DNA of 64,000 nucleotides from Toxonevra muliebris. Its lineage: Eukaryota; Arthropoda; Insecta; Diptera; Pallopteridae. Positions within the stretch are counted from its first letter, which is position 1, and every line of letters begins with the position of its first letter. The notes below the pieces were generated by a model. It saw nothing but the letters and a program-made list of their open reading frames with translations. It searched no databases and was not told where the DNA came from. Shown here in pieces: positions 48,461-59,763 of the stretch. The position numbers and the translations under genes were made by a program. The stretch lies in NCBI GenBank assembly GCA_963691655.1, contig OY829328.1, positions 27,795,890-27,859,889 on the forward strand. Reading direction: 5' to 3'.

Positions 48461-48730
48461 GTGAGCAGAATTGCAAAATTGATTCCTTCGTTTTTCTCTT
48501 CAATTTTTTTCACTTCTCTTCATTTGTCATACTGTCATTTAGAGAAGATTCCAGGACCAGAGTTATACAACGAAGCAACCAATTTGGAAGCCTATTTTGT
48601 TATGCGCCGGGAGAGGAAAGTTTTCACGGACGTATACCCGAGGGTGGCACATCGGTGGTCTTATAACATCTCTAGAGTGGCCGCCGGATTACGAGTGTTG
48701 TCAATTTTTGGAAAGGATGACCTGCTCTAA
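48461..48730 (+). CDS. Unassigned 89-codon open frame with coding-like second half
   Basis: From ~48551 the frame reads PGPELYNEATNLEAYFVMRR and VAHRWSYNISRVAAGLRVL, in mixed composition unlike the AT-rich flanks. The upstream half (IPSFFSSIFFTSLHLSYCH) is probably non-coding read-through. No domain was recognised. It might be a transposon-derived fragment or a lone exon. Confidence 0.2.
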   Translation: MSRIAKLIPSFFSSIFFTSLHLSYCHLEKIPGPELYNEATNLEAYFVMRRERKVFTDVYPRVAHRWSYNISRVAAGLRVLSIFGKDDLL

Positions 48731-49706
48731 GCCATACAAAAGTTTGAAGTCCTTAAAGCGAAGGTTGCGGTAATAGTGAAACAAATATGGCTCAAAATTT
48801 TCGGAATCTTATTTACTTTTGTTTCCCCTAACAAATACTTATTAGAAAATCGACTATTTATTCATACTTGCCACAAAAAAATCTTTTTTGTCGTACTGGC
48901 AGCGGTTACCGTCACTTAAAAACCGTTTTTTTGGTTAATTCGTGAGCACGGTATCATTTTGCAAAAGTTATATCTATAGCCAATGCTATTTTTTAATATT
49001 TTCATATTTTTGCTACACCCTAATAGAAATTTCATTTACTAAAGGATGAATGAATAAAAGAAATTAGGTCAAAGTATGATGCAACAAGAGCTACAAGAAA
49101 TCCGACCACAGCTTGGAATCATCAGCGAATCAAAGCTGAAAATCATCGTTAGGTTGTCTCCTGTTGTATAGTGCTACACTGGCTTCAGAAAGCATAAGTT
49201 TAGGTTAAGTTAAAATATGTGCTTGCTCACACTTAAAGGGTTAAGTCTAGTCAGAGTATGAGTATTTAAAATAATTGTTTTTTTTGGCAGTAATTATATT
49301 TCATGATAGTTTTTAGGAGACTATGAAAATTAAATCTTGAGGTTGATTTTTAAAGTCATGACTTAAGTTCATGCTAATTTTGTTATTTGAAGTTATATAT
49401 AACCAAGTTAAGGATTTACTTTTTTTTACTTTTCTTTTTCTTAATTTTATTTTTTAATTAGTACTTTTTTGTGTAGTTTCAAAAATAAAATTTCATTAAC
49501 TATTAAACTAATGTTTTTTTTTTTTGTTAGATTGACTTTAGATGCATCAGTAAAATGTTCTGATAGTCACCGCAAGGCATTATTTCAGGAACGGAGCCCA
49601 ACAACGATGGCGATAACTTCATCAACTCGAGCATCACTGTTACTCACATCATTTCATCACAACTGCCGAACAATCACATCAGTACGACAGTGACTGTGAT
49701 CGTGTG
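48731..49706. other. No gene seen; spacer
   Basis: TTAAAGGGTTAA at ~49235 resembles a TTAA-type transposon end without a partner. Confidence 0.45.
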
Positions 49707-50105
49707 TGGTCATCATCAGCGCAAGATGATGACCATACAGACAACACACTGTTGTAGGTGGTGGTAACGAAAGTAGTGACTACATCGTTGGCAACCACCT
49801 ACAAATATCGCTGTATTACTCACGACGGTAACACAAGTGTGCGTTGGTGGTAGAGAGTGGGAACTGCTGGTTCCTTTCCCCCCAGACGTATTACACCTTC
49901 TACAGTCACCAATACCATAAAACAAGCCACGGTGTCTCACCGATATATAAGGCCGATGCACGGAGTCTATCCGGAGAGTCTATCCAAGGTCTGTCTGGAG
50001 TCTGGCTACGCGCCCGATCAGGTGCTACAGTTAACCTGCGGTCGTTCTATTTTCTACTAGTAATCTTTTCATTTGAATTGTTGAGTTATTTTGCAACACA
50101 ATAAA
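49707..50105 (+). other. LTR-like or promoter-like segment preceded by two strong hairpins
   Basis: Hairpin 1: TGGTCATCATC at 49707-49717 and its exact complement at 49725-49735, 7-base loop. Hairpin 2: TTGTAGGTGG at 49752 facing CCACCTACAA ending at 49804, with further partial pairing inside (GGTAACGA/TCGTTGGC). Downstream a TATATAAGGCC box (~49944), a GC-richer leader and AATAAA (~50100) give the layout of a retroviral-type LTR U3-R-U5. No second LTR, primer site or coding region was found, so a solo LTR is only a hypothesis. Confidence 0.3.
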
Positions 50106-50447
50106 TTAATTAAGTTTATAACGTTTCGGAAAAACTATCAGTGTTTATTTTAAATGGCTGGATTACTGGAAGCTGAGGTTACACCGGAAATTGCACGTTT
50201 TAAACTTCTAAAAAATTATTATTAAGAATATTTAAGAAGAATGGAATATAAGAAATGTGAGCTTTAAGGTATTATACGCAAATATCCTTCTAAGTCCTTG
50301 CTCGATTTTTGAAGTGAAACTTCTTTAGCGACGGTAAACCGAACATTTTGCAACGGAAATCGCATGGTTGTTGCGCTCATCCAAAACTATAAAGAAACGA
50401 AGTTATGCTATTGTTAGAGGTTAGCGAACGAGGACATATGGGGATCG

Positions 50448-50528
50448 GCTACATACAATCAGGTAGAGAGCCGACTTCTCGCAGGTTTATGTCATGTGCT
50501 TTAGTGAGAGAGCTTGATTGCATATAGC
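50448..50528. repeat. Foldback element, copy 1
   Basis: GCTACATACAATCAGGT at 50448-50464 is inverted as GCTTGATTGCATATAGC at 50512-50528. The surrounding sequence (GAAACGAAGTTATGCTA before, CCTCTCATATGTTATATACG after) is shared with copy 2. Confidence 0.75.
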
Positions 50529-50727
50529 TGCTTTCCTCTCATATGTTATATACGTGTACTATGTCGCGTATGTGCCGATAAGTGTAGAGAGCATCAACAG
50601 AAAAAAGCTTCAGAAAATAGAAAGAGGAAGAGTGCAAAAGCTTCAACAACAACGGTCTCGTGAAAAATCGCGTTTTAGTGCAATCATACGAAACCAGTAA
50701 GAAACGAAGTTATGCTACATACAATCG
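50529..50727 (+). other. Spacer between foldback copies
   Basis: Contains a 60-codon frame ending LQQQRSREKSRFSAIIRNQ (Lys/Arg/Gln-rich); no family recognised. Confidence 0.35.
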
Positions 50728-50826
50728 GCTACATACAATCAAGCAGAGAGTCGACTTCTCGTAGTTTTATCTATTGTGCTCTAGTGAGAGAGCAGACCTA
50801 GATGCATTTGCTTGATTGTATATAGC
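50728..50826. repeat. Foldback element, copy 2
   Basis: GCTACATACAATCAAGC at 50728-50744 and GCTTGATTGTATATAGC at 50810-50826 form a 17-bp stem with one mismatch. An extra GCTACATACAATC precedes it at 50714. Confidence 0.8.
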
Positions 50827-50880
50827 TGAATTTTCCTCTCATGTGTTATGTACGTGTACTACGTCGTGTTTGAATAATAT

Positions 50881-52160
50881 TTCCTTTGTAATATGTATGG
50901 ATAAGTAAATAAATATATGATATATACTATAACAAGAGGATCAGAATACTAACCCTGATGGGTCAACTTAAAATGTTTTCTCCTTTTCTACTTTTTGCTC
51001 AATTGCACTGCACTTTATATAATAGTTTGTTTTTTTTTTTTTTTTGTCATAAAATCAGCCCTGAGTTTTTAAGCAAAATATACTAAATGAGTTGTAATAA
51101 ATCTAGGAAATTATATTAATCCTCTTTAACTAATTAAGCGACACGAAAAGTTTTGCTTTTCTTTTTTTTCATTTATTTTTATTTTTGTTATTTGTATCAG
51201 AAATAAAACCAAAGTCAAAGAAACAAATTACGAAAACAAAAACAAAAATGTATTCAAGCACTTTGCCACACGTTTCACACATTATTCAAATCTTGCCTAA
51301 CATTTATCTTGAATGTCGTAGTTTATTTATTAATTACTAAAACATGGTAATACTTGTATCGTATATGTATGTGGCATGAAATTGCTTAAAATTTATGAGT
51401 TTCTGTTCATTTCGGTTCTTTCCTAACACATCTCAAATAAAAGTAACAAAATACAAAAATATAATCCACTTAATGTTTTCGTTTCTAAAAATATTTTTGC
51501 AATCGTTGGTTGCTGCTACAGGCAGACTATTGTAGATGACCAAAATTGAGCTAGAGTTGATTAAGTACTACGTACTAGTAAATAGAGGCCGAAGGGACGA
51601 AGTTTGATGTGCACAACTGGCAATACCTTTTCTCTTACCTCCTACCTATGTATGCAAACAAGCATGTGACGGCAATTAGTAAGACGAAATATATACGTAT
51701 GCATGAAGTAGTTGGAAAGGTATTTGGTTGTGTGTATATGTTTATATTTCTAGAGACAGTCCTAAAACTCAATCACTTCGATTATTCTTTTAACAATTTT
51801 TTTATATTTATTTTCGCAAAAGTTCGGTATGCACTTCAACGATATTTTATATTTTTATTTCATTTTTATTTTTGGCATACACTTGTAGAATTTGAATGAG
51901 TATATATAAAACAAAACTGAACGATTGTTAGCCTAAAAGTTAAACATGAAACGTTATAATGATGCCACATACTTTCTTAAACCCAATGAAGTCTAGTCGA
52001 GACCTATTGAATATTTCTAGATTCTCAGTTAGTCTTACCCTCTTTAGAATAATATGTTTATCTCCATAGCTGCTTGATTGGTTAAACCGAGTTCTTACAA
52101 AAGCACCGATATCAATACCAAACAAAAGCAGTCGGACTATTATGCTATGAAGAAACAAAA
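50881..52160. other. No gene seen; AT-rich spacer
   Basis: A 96-codon frame at 51609-51899 is Phe/Leu-rich and AT-driven. Nothing else recognised. Confidence 0.5.
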
Positions 52161-52241
52161 AACACACAACATGTGTGGATGCGAAAAGCTCATCCTAGGT
52201 GCCCCTTGAGTTGTTGTGCCATAATTGTAGTAATAGTAGTG
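52161..52241 (+). mobile_element. SINE family S, 3' fragment
   Basis: ACACACAACATGTGTGGATG, GCGAAAAGCTCATCCTAGG and GTTGTGCCATAATTGTAGTA match the last ~80 bases of the copies at 19504 and 54629. Confidence 0.75.
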
Positions 52242-52590
52242 GTTCCAAGTGGTGCACAGTAATTCGACTCATGGATAAAAATAAAAAAAAAATTCTTAGA
52301 ACCGAAACATAAGAAATTTTCTACCAGAAACACAATTACTGTGGGCGCTACACATTCAAAGTTGAGTAGCCTAATACAATTTTTTCCCTCATTTTTAAAT
52401 ATATTTTTCATTTGTTAAATAGCACAGTTAAACACAAGTCATGATTCAATGATTCATACGACGATAAGAATTTGAAAGTACTATCCTATCCAAGTAAAAC
52501 CCTCGCTGAGTTTTGCAAGTTTAGTGCCGGCCGCAATTTTACAGTGAGTTGAAAAATTTGAAAATTTTAGTAAAAAATCGTATATAATAT
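52242..52590. other. Spacer, nothing recognised
   Basis: AT-rich; no signal. Confidence 0.45.
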
Positions 52591-53412
52591 TTTGGACGTT
52601 CGCAATTCTTAAGTTCGGAAATCCTTATTGTCTAGAAAACTACAGCAGTTTTTGACTTGTATGTAACTTCCTAAAATCTTAAGATTTAACTTAACTTCAA
52701 AACCTACTCGGAAAGTAGGTTTGGAATTAATTTTTGTTCGATTGTTCTTCTCGCTTTTAGTGCTTTTACCTACTAAAATGCTACTGCACATATATATATG
52801 TAGATATGTATAACATAAATGTATATGCAGGCAGGTATGAAGCTTAGTAAAATAATTAATAAATGCAACGGCTATATAGCATTGTAATAAAAAGGTACTT
52901 TTCTGAAAAAATTGATTTGAAATACCGTCCAAAAATTTCGAAATTCTTAAGTAGCCCAAGAACAAACCACTTAACCCTCTCAGGAGAATGTGTACTTCCC
53001 GTGGTAAGAAAAAATCAAGATGTTGATTTTCGTGTTTAGGAGCCCCAAATAGTACAAAAAAAAAACTATTCACGAATTTTTACCTGTCCAGGTTTAGCCG
53101 TACGCGAGGTGTACAAATATATACAAAAAAAACCTTCAGGGGGTTTTGAAATACTCCGACTTAGACAAAATGTATCTCCATCGACAGACGAAGGTTCTAT
53201 CTACATAAAAAATTTATTTTTTACACATCTTTTTTTTGTTTAGTATTTTTAATAATTTTTGAAATTGACGACAATTGAAAAAAGTGAAATTGTCCCATAA
53301 AAGTCACAATAGTTTCGACGGTAATGCTTCAATTGTAACAAAATAAATTTCAAACGATAAAGGTAGAGTGTACGAAAATCCTGAGAGGGTTAAAAATTCC
53401 GAACGTCCACTG
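52591..53412 (+). mobile_element. TA-flanked MITE, family P copy 2, with nested TTAA element
   Basis: The left end TTTTGGACGTTCGCAATTC and the reversed right end CAGTGGACGTTCGGAATTT are bordered by TA; the left CAGT has become TTTT. The interior matches the reverse complement of 12216-12575. Removing the insert 52975-53389 plus one TTAA leaves ~403 bp, close to the 360 bp of copy 1. Confidence 0.75.
52975..53389. mobile_element. piggyBac-like MITE nested in family P copy 2
   Basis: Perfect 11-bp inverted ends CCCTCTCAGGA / TCCTGAGAGGG, with partly matching sub-terminal GTGTAC/GTACAC, flanked by TTAA at 52971-52974 and 53390-53393. 415 bp with no transposase. A TTAA duplication with CCC-type ends is the piggyBac hallmark. 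Confidence 0.82.
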
Positions 53413-53414
53413 TA

Positions 53415-53983
53415 ATATGAAAAACCGTATGTAAAGTTACATTTAGGATGAATTTTGAACCCATAGTAAAATTTTATGGAAAAAATTTTCTAAGGACATC
53501 TTAACTCATGAACTCTTATATCTGTATTTTTTGAACTGTTTTAGGAAATTACAGAAAAGTCCCATTTAAAAAAAAATGATTCAAGAGTTAAAGTATTTCA
53601 CAAAAATATTTAATGGAAAATTTCACTAGGGATCTCCAAAGTCGAAAAGCATCTACGGATTAAAGGTAAGGCATAAAATTTAACTTTGTTTTGCTGTATG
53701 GTGAAACGCCTTGTTTTAAAAAATATAATTTGTGAAATAAAAGTTATTAGCAACTAATAAAAATGAAAGTTGTTCATAACTCTTATCGGGTAACTTAAAC
53801 TTAGAAATATAAGCTGTGAAATAAAAATTACGGAGAACTTAAAAACATAAAAGTTGCTCATAACTCTTAACGGGTAACTTAAAAAATATTCCTTAAATTT
53901 AGGCAATTTTTTCAATATGAAAATTTTCCATAACTTATATTTCAGTTCCTGATAGAAATCGCTTATGAAAAGCTTTCATTTCA
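53415..53983. other. Spacer, nothing recognised
   Basis: AT-rich; short direct similarity between 53750-53810 and 53815-53880 (AAAAGTTGCTCATAACTC-like phrases with CGGGTAACTTAAA), perhaps a ~115-bp duplication. Confidence 0.45.
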
Positions 53984-53991
53984 TGTATACA

Positions 53992-54461
53992 TAACACTCG
54001 TATCTATACAGTTTTTAGCGGTAGTATACCGTTTTTTCGACTCCAAAACCCCATACCGCATTTTTTACCAAAATACCGCGCTTAAACTAAAAAAAAAATA
54101 TAAAATTTTTGAACGCTACGAAATTCAAATTTATTAATCGCAATGCAAAACATCTGAGAGAACAGTGGCAACTCATTGCAAGTATACTTTTGATATAAGT
54201 GGAAACATTGAAGGCGATTCCGATCGTCAAATGTAACTTAAAATATCCATGCGTTGATTTCTATTAATACCTCATAGCAAAGCCGGAATCACTTCGTTAA
54301 ATTTATTCAAAGAACAAATTCAATACAACTACAGAAGGAGAACGAAGAAAAAAATTGATACAGTGAAATACATATACAGTTTTTTCGAATCGATTTACTG
54401 TTTTTTTTAATTTTTTGGTAGAAATATACAGTTTTTAGCCCGAAAAAAGATACGAGCGCTA
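53992..54461. mobile_element. hAT-like MITE, family H copy 2 (no insertion)
   Basis: Ends TAACACTCGTATCT and AGATACGAGCGCTA. The 8-bp duplication TGTATACA is at 53984-53991 and 54462-54469. It aligns with 13674-14564 and preserves the empty site AAATATCCATGCGTTGATTT where copy 1 carries a LINE. Confidence 0.9.
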
Positions 54462-54628
54462 TGTATACAGTATGTAACAAAATTGATCAAATGAAGGGAT
54501 ATTTCTGAATGTGCTGAAACTTAGCTATGCTGATACTTTTTATTTTGACGCCATTTTTAGCTTCAGGCACTCCAACCTAACCTAAACTAAGGTAAGATTT
54601 ATTTATTTTATTAAAGGCTTTAAATACC

Positions 54629-54944
54629 GTGTGGTCGCCATAGCCTAGTAGTTAGTTTGTTTGACTGTTACGCAGAGGTGCCCGGATTCATTACTCAGCA
54701 AGTTCAAAAATCAAAAAATGGAAAAAAGAAAATTTTCTACACGGCACCACCTCTTGGCTGGCAATGGCAAACCTCCAAGAGTAAAAAATGCCTATGAAAA
54801 GCTTTTCACTTCGCCGTTCGGATTCGGCATAAAACTGTAGGTCTCTTCCATTCATGTATAAATATAACTCACACAACATGAATGGATGTGAAAAGCTCGG
54901 CCTAAGCCCTCTAGGGGATGTTGTGCCATAATAGGAGTAGTAAT
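54629..54944 (+). mobile_element. tRNA-derived SINE, family S, full-length
   Basis: Flanked by CTTTAAATACC at 54618-54628 and 54945-54955. The head has GGTCGCCATAGCCTAGTAG and a weakened B-box (CCCGGATTCATTAC); body and 3' end are collinear with 19504-19823. 316 bp. Confidence 0.9.
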
Positions 54945-54955
54945 CTTTAAATACC

Positions 54956-55239
54956 ATAATTTTAATTATAATGAAATATCTATAAAAGTTTTGTAGAAAC
55001 GCTGTACAAAACAGGGTACTTATGAAATTTTTTCCCCATGTAGAGGGAGCACATTTATAAGACACGTGTTCAATCTAGACTTTCACATTTTTTGTAGGAA
55101 ACTGCATAAGATTAAAATTATTGCCTAAAGTTGAAAATCCAAATACATAATAAACAAAAATTGACTTATACCACTTTTGCACTCAACGGCTCAAATATTG
55201 TATTCTTATGCAAAAAATGCATAAAATTCAATTAAATTG
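54956..55239. other. Spacer, nothing recognised
   Basis: AT-rich without signal. Confidence 0.45.
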
Positions 55240-55460
55240 TTAATTGAACTCTTCTAAAGGTTGAGATAATATTTATGGCGTTGATTTAATTCTCGGTCTG
55301 AGATAAGCTAACTCTTTTCTATCTAGGTTCAAGAATTTGAAGTGGTTAATTGAACTCTCTTATTGGTTGAGCCAACATTTTACCGAGTTGATTTAACTTT
55401 TAGTCTGAGCACCACTAACTCTTTTTAAATTAGCTTAAGAATTTCAAGTGATTAATTGAA
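55240..55460 (+). repeat. Tandem repeat, 106-bp period, ~2.1 copies
   Basis: TTAATTGAACT recurs at 55240, 55346 and 55452. Units share GGTTGAG, GTTGATTTAA, GTCTGAG, CTAACTCTTTT and AAGAATTT. They have diverged moderately, so the duplication is old. Confidence 0.85.
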
Positions 55461-55640
55461 CTGTTTTAATTTTTAATATAATTCTTGCCGGAGTGAGGAT
55501 ATGACTCCGCAAGGAGACAATTCATTCTTCAAAGTTCAAAGCAACTAGGATAAATCTTTTCCAGTTTGACTAAAAACCATTAACGAAAGAGTTAATTAAA
55601 CAACGAAATTTGTAGGATTTACTTCGTTGATTTTTAAGTG

Positions 55641-55812
55641 TTTTATAGAAAGAGATTTATATTTAACTCATCTTAACTCGCACACTACTTGAAATAGGGA
55701 CTACACTTTTCATAGACTACGATGAGTTTTATAGAAAGAGATTTATATTTAAATCATCTTAACTCGCACACTACTTGAAATAGGGACTACACTTTTTATA
55801 TACTACGATGAG
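55641..55812 (+). repeat. Tandem duplication, 86-bp period, 2 copies
   Basis: 55641-55726 and 55727-55812 differ at only a few bases (TTTTATAGAAAGAGATTTAT ... CTACGATGAG), indicating a recent duplication. Confidence 0.92.
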
Positions 55813-57049
55813 TTAAACCTCGTAATGTTTATTAGGTATATATTTAAATCTATTTTTAAATATTTCTATTTGAATTTAAAACGTTAAGATGTGAAAACTT
55901 CATTCTGATCCGACTGTTTTCTCCGCACGGCTTTTAAGGCAAAAGTATCAAACAAAAATTTAGGGTAAAATTTTTTTATGTTATTTTAGAAAGGTGTTTT
56001 TGTTCACTGAAACTATATTTGGTCACAAAATTTTCACAACACATTCAGTTTATGAGGTGAGGGTCAAATAATCCAAAAAATGCGTTAGGCCTTTAATATC
56101 AGTTAAATATCCGAGAGTATGTAAAAAATGACTCGAAGTGTCCGGATACTTCTGAATGTCCGCATATTCTGGAACTGAATCTCAAATATACGAATAAAAT
56201 ACTTTGTACTTTTATGTTACCGAATGATTTATTTAAATTATTTAATTGAAATTCTGTTATCAATTCTTTTTTACAAATGAGCAAAACCAGCTACCTTTGG
56301 GAATAGTTTGAAATACAAATAGGAGATATTTGGAAGCCCATGAGTAAATTATTTAGTCTTAATTTTATAAACGAGACATCAATTTCTTCTTCAACGAAGC
56401 ACACAATTAATTACCTGAAGTTTTTTGGTTAATTTCCATTAAAATTTGCATGCGTGTAAAGCTTATTTGTCTACATTTCTGCACATTTTTATCTTCATAG
56501 TAAGCACTTAAATTTAAAATGTATTGAATATTTTGTGATTTTTGTTTTGTTAGTAATTTACTGGCTACATTTTTTAACATTTATTTATTTTTCTTCTTTT
56601 AGTACAAATTTTTATTCGAATGTAATCAATAAATTTCATTTCCTTCTTTGCCTATAATTTAATTATTTGTGTGTATATTTTATATTTTGTATTTATGTAT
56701 GTATGAATGCACTTGTATTTCTCGGGGGAAGGGGAGGAATAAAACAACAAGTAACACTTTTTTTCTATTATACACAACAACAACACCATTTTATATAAAA
56801 CAGCAACATTATAATTTTTTTTTTTTTCAAAATAATTTTATTTTACCAACTATTTTATTTAAAATTATTTTATTTCATTATTTGATTTTGATGATTTAGT
56901 AATTATTTTCATTAATATTTTTTTCCTGTTTCTCTTTTATTTTCATGCACTAATTTCGCGAACACGCACGCACGCTTTCACACACACACACATATATAAA
57001 CACTAAATATCACATATTCATTTGTAAAGACTTGCATGTATTAGTGCCT
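55813..57049. other. No gene seen; AT-rich spacer
   Basis: Homopolymer T runs at 56815 and A/T-rich Phe/Ile frames; CA repeat near 56985. Confidence 0.5.
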
Positions 57050-57500
57050 TACACAGACACGAACGAACGCACACCACTATCAAGCGCGCACTAGCAGCAG
57101 CACAGCACCGCCACCGAAAAAGAAACAAACGCAAACGGCAGCAATGTACAAAGTGCAATATAATGTATCGCTAGATTTTGAATGGGTACGTGTGCAAGTG
57201 TGTGAGTGTTTGCATATTTATCTGTGAATGTAGGTTAGAATCCTTTCAATTTTTTAAAAATTTGTTCGACTACTTTTCCATATATAAATTTATTTTTTAT
57301 TATCATTATTATTATTTTTTCGTTTTGCTTTATTTTAAATTTATATACTACACTTCTTATTCACCAACTGACTGGCTGTCTGTCGGTCTGACTGACTGAC
57401 TTACTGACTCTATCTATCTGAATCAGGCGACGAACGGACACGCGTGCACTTTAGCGGGAACCACAATTCGTGTGAGAAGTTTGTCGGCGACTGAACGGTT
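57050..57500 (-). promoter_or_regulatory. Candidate promoter and non-coding first exon, minus strand
   Basis: A less AT-rich patch. On the minus strand TTCAGTCGCC near 57497 holds a perfect initiator TCAGTC. Downstream come CAGTCAGTCAG repeats and GC-rich CGGTGGCGGTGCTGTGCTGC, then GTGTAAGG at ~57047-57054, which could serve as a splice donor. No ATG-initiated protein was found in it. This layout is common for dipteran 5' UTR exons before a large intron. It is inference; there is no TATA box and only a partial downstream element. Confidence 0.25.
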
Positions 57501-58803
57501 TTTCCGATTGACGTAATCCTGGTCGCTTTCATTTAAATTTATTTCCCCATATTTTACGCAAAATATCCTAGCATGCAGGGGTAATTTTCGCAGTGTGTGT
57601 ATGTGTGAGGAAAATGTGAGAAATGCGCATGCAAAGGAATCTCGTTCGCGTGTTGAAATGTCAAAAACAACGTGCTCAGCCTAGCACAGTAGCAGCAAGC
57701 ATGTTCAATAACAACAATATTCCGCTACCCACCAGAAAAAACAAAAAATAAAATAAAACAGAATCATAATAAACACACGAATGTATATATATGTGTGTGT
57801 GTATTTATGTCAACGGCATAATAAACGAACGAAGAAGAAGAAGCAAGCGAAGGAAATGAGCAAAAGAAAATACCAACAAGCAGACATTCCTAACCTAACC
57901 TAAAAGGAAATCGTTTGAGGTTAGACTGCGCAATGTTTGAGATTAAAGTTAACTAATATTGGGAAATTCATAGAAAGCGGTTGCTGTGTATTTCTCGTAC
58001 ATTGCACATACGTGCACTGTCAAACCATATGAATTCATATTAAAAAAAAAAAACATTTTAGTAAATCTGTTACATTACCTCAACTGTGGTATTCATATAT
58101 TTTGATGCATTACATTCTAATTTTTAAAACTTGATGTCTTGGACATACTATCGACAAGATTTACAAAAATATTTGTAATAATATTTTTCAGCCCCCTCTG
58201 CAATCAATCAAATATATGGTAACCATGTTTTCGTGAATGGAGCGCTAGAAGCTCTACAAAAACTCAGAAAAAAGGGCACTTTAAAAAAAGAAAAGAATAA
58301 TGCCAAATTGCTAACCTCTCCTTTAAAAACTTCATCTGGAAGTTGTGTGAAAAATCGACCCACTTTGTGTTGTGTAGAATATGTACACAAACGTTTTCCC
58401 CAAAAAATCTTGTATTCTATAGACGGGAAACTAGGCAAACAAAAACTTTAAATCAAGTTTTCTCTAAGCGATATTTTCTAACAGTTGATTTAGAAAAACT
58501 ACAAGTTTTCAAAAGTCAATATTCTCACGCTATTTTCTCAACATATTTTTTCAACTGTTCAGTTTTCAATCATTAAATTAAATTATAAAGTATGCAGAAT
58601 ATTCATTGCTAAATTTTATTTTATGTATTTATGGTCTTCTCTCTGCCTTAAGCCAAAAGCTTTTGTAGCACGGTGTTATAAATGAAATATAGAAATGTAG
58701 TCAAAAACGAAAATAAATAAAACAATTTAACTTATGTTTATTATAAAGAATTGTAACTTATTTCTCTTCTTCTTCTTCTTCATTTCCTTTAATTCTTAGC
58801 GGA
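57501..58803. other. No gene seen; spacer
   Basis: CAGCAGCAA and GAAGAAGAAG tracts (57690-57850), then AT-rich sequence. Small frames at 58233-58576 lack any family signature. Confidence 0.45.
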
Positions 58804-58968
58804 TTATAAAGCATCAACGATGCCAGTATGCCATAGCGTGCGGTTCATAGTAGTTACTTTTAGTTTCTTCCAGTTCTTGCTAGGTTGAGTAGTTACGCGC
58901 TCTACTGCCCATCTCTGGGTTTCACGTGGTCCATAAGGTAGTCTGCATCTTTCAGCGAAGGGGATTCA
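58804..58968 (-). pseudogene. LINE ORF2 C-terminus fragment
   Basis: 54 codons open on the minus strand to TAA at 58804-58806: QRWAVERVTTQPSKNWKKLK, then MNRTLWHTGIVDAL. The pattern RW...V......NW...A..R..W......AL is that of LINE ORF2 C-termini, similar in layout to the fragment at 3-158. Upstream RT sequence is not recognisable. Confidence 0.45.
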
Positions 58969-59763
58969 GTCCATATAGTATGATCGATTCACTAAGTCGG
59001 GTATCTAGGAGCGTCATTTTTGTTCTGCGAAACAACTAGTAGTTGAATATTGTATTGAGGCAGAAAACCCGGATTGCAATTGGAAGGCAAAGACCTACAG
59101 CCGCTGAGTATTCTTTGCACTATCTTCCAAATACAGCAGCTATACAGTAGCATCGATTTTTTAAAATATGTACCGAATTTTTCAGATTCCTTACGATAAA
59201 ATTCTGAAATTAGAATTGCAATCAAAATGGCATTTAGTTATATCGAATACAAACAATTTTATTAAAAATAATGCAAACAATCAACAATTACTCAAAATTG
59301 GTTTGAAATATGCTAACAGAAATATGTTAACCGTTTTCTGTTAAAATTAGCATTATTTCTCCAACACACCGGCAAAATGAAGAAATGTTATACCAATTAG
59401 AAAAACAAGAATAAAAGAGAAAGATGCACAAAAGCAGCAAATGCAGAGAATGCACAAAATTGAAAATAAAATCCCATTATTTTGCTCCTGCAGTGCATTT
59501 TTCAGGGAATAAGGACAATACTAACCTACAAAATTTCAATACATTGGTGTTTGCTGCTTATTAAGGCCAATGGTAGAATGAAAGAGAATTGAAGCACAAA
59601 GTATAAAGTTTTTTGCCACATATACTTGTGTAAATGATACCTATGTGTGTGTATGCTCGTTTACTTTACATAGAGAAAAGCGAAAGCGAAAAAATGCTAT
59701 GATAAAGTTGGTAAATACTAATACACACATCTATTTTTTAAAGAATTGTACATATGTACATGT
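58969..59763. other. Spacer, nothing recognised
   Basis: AT-rich; no coding signal. Confidence 0.45.

Noticed and set aside
57890..57905. TTAGG-type telomeric repeat (CCTAACCTAACC)
   Set aside because: Only two or three units, and flies lack TTAGG telomeres; likely chance.
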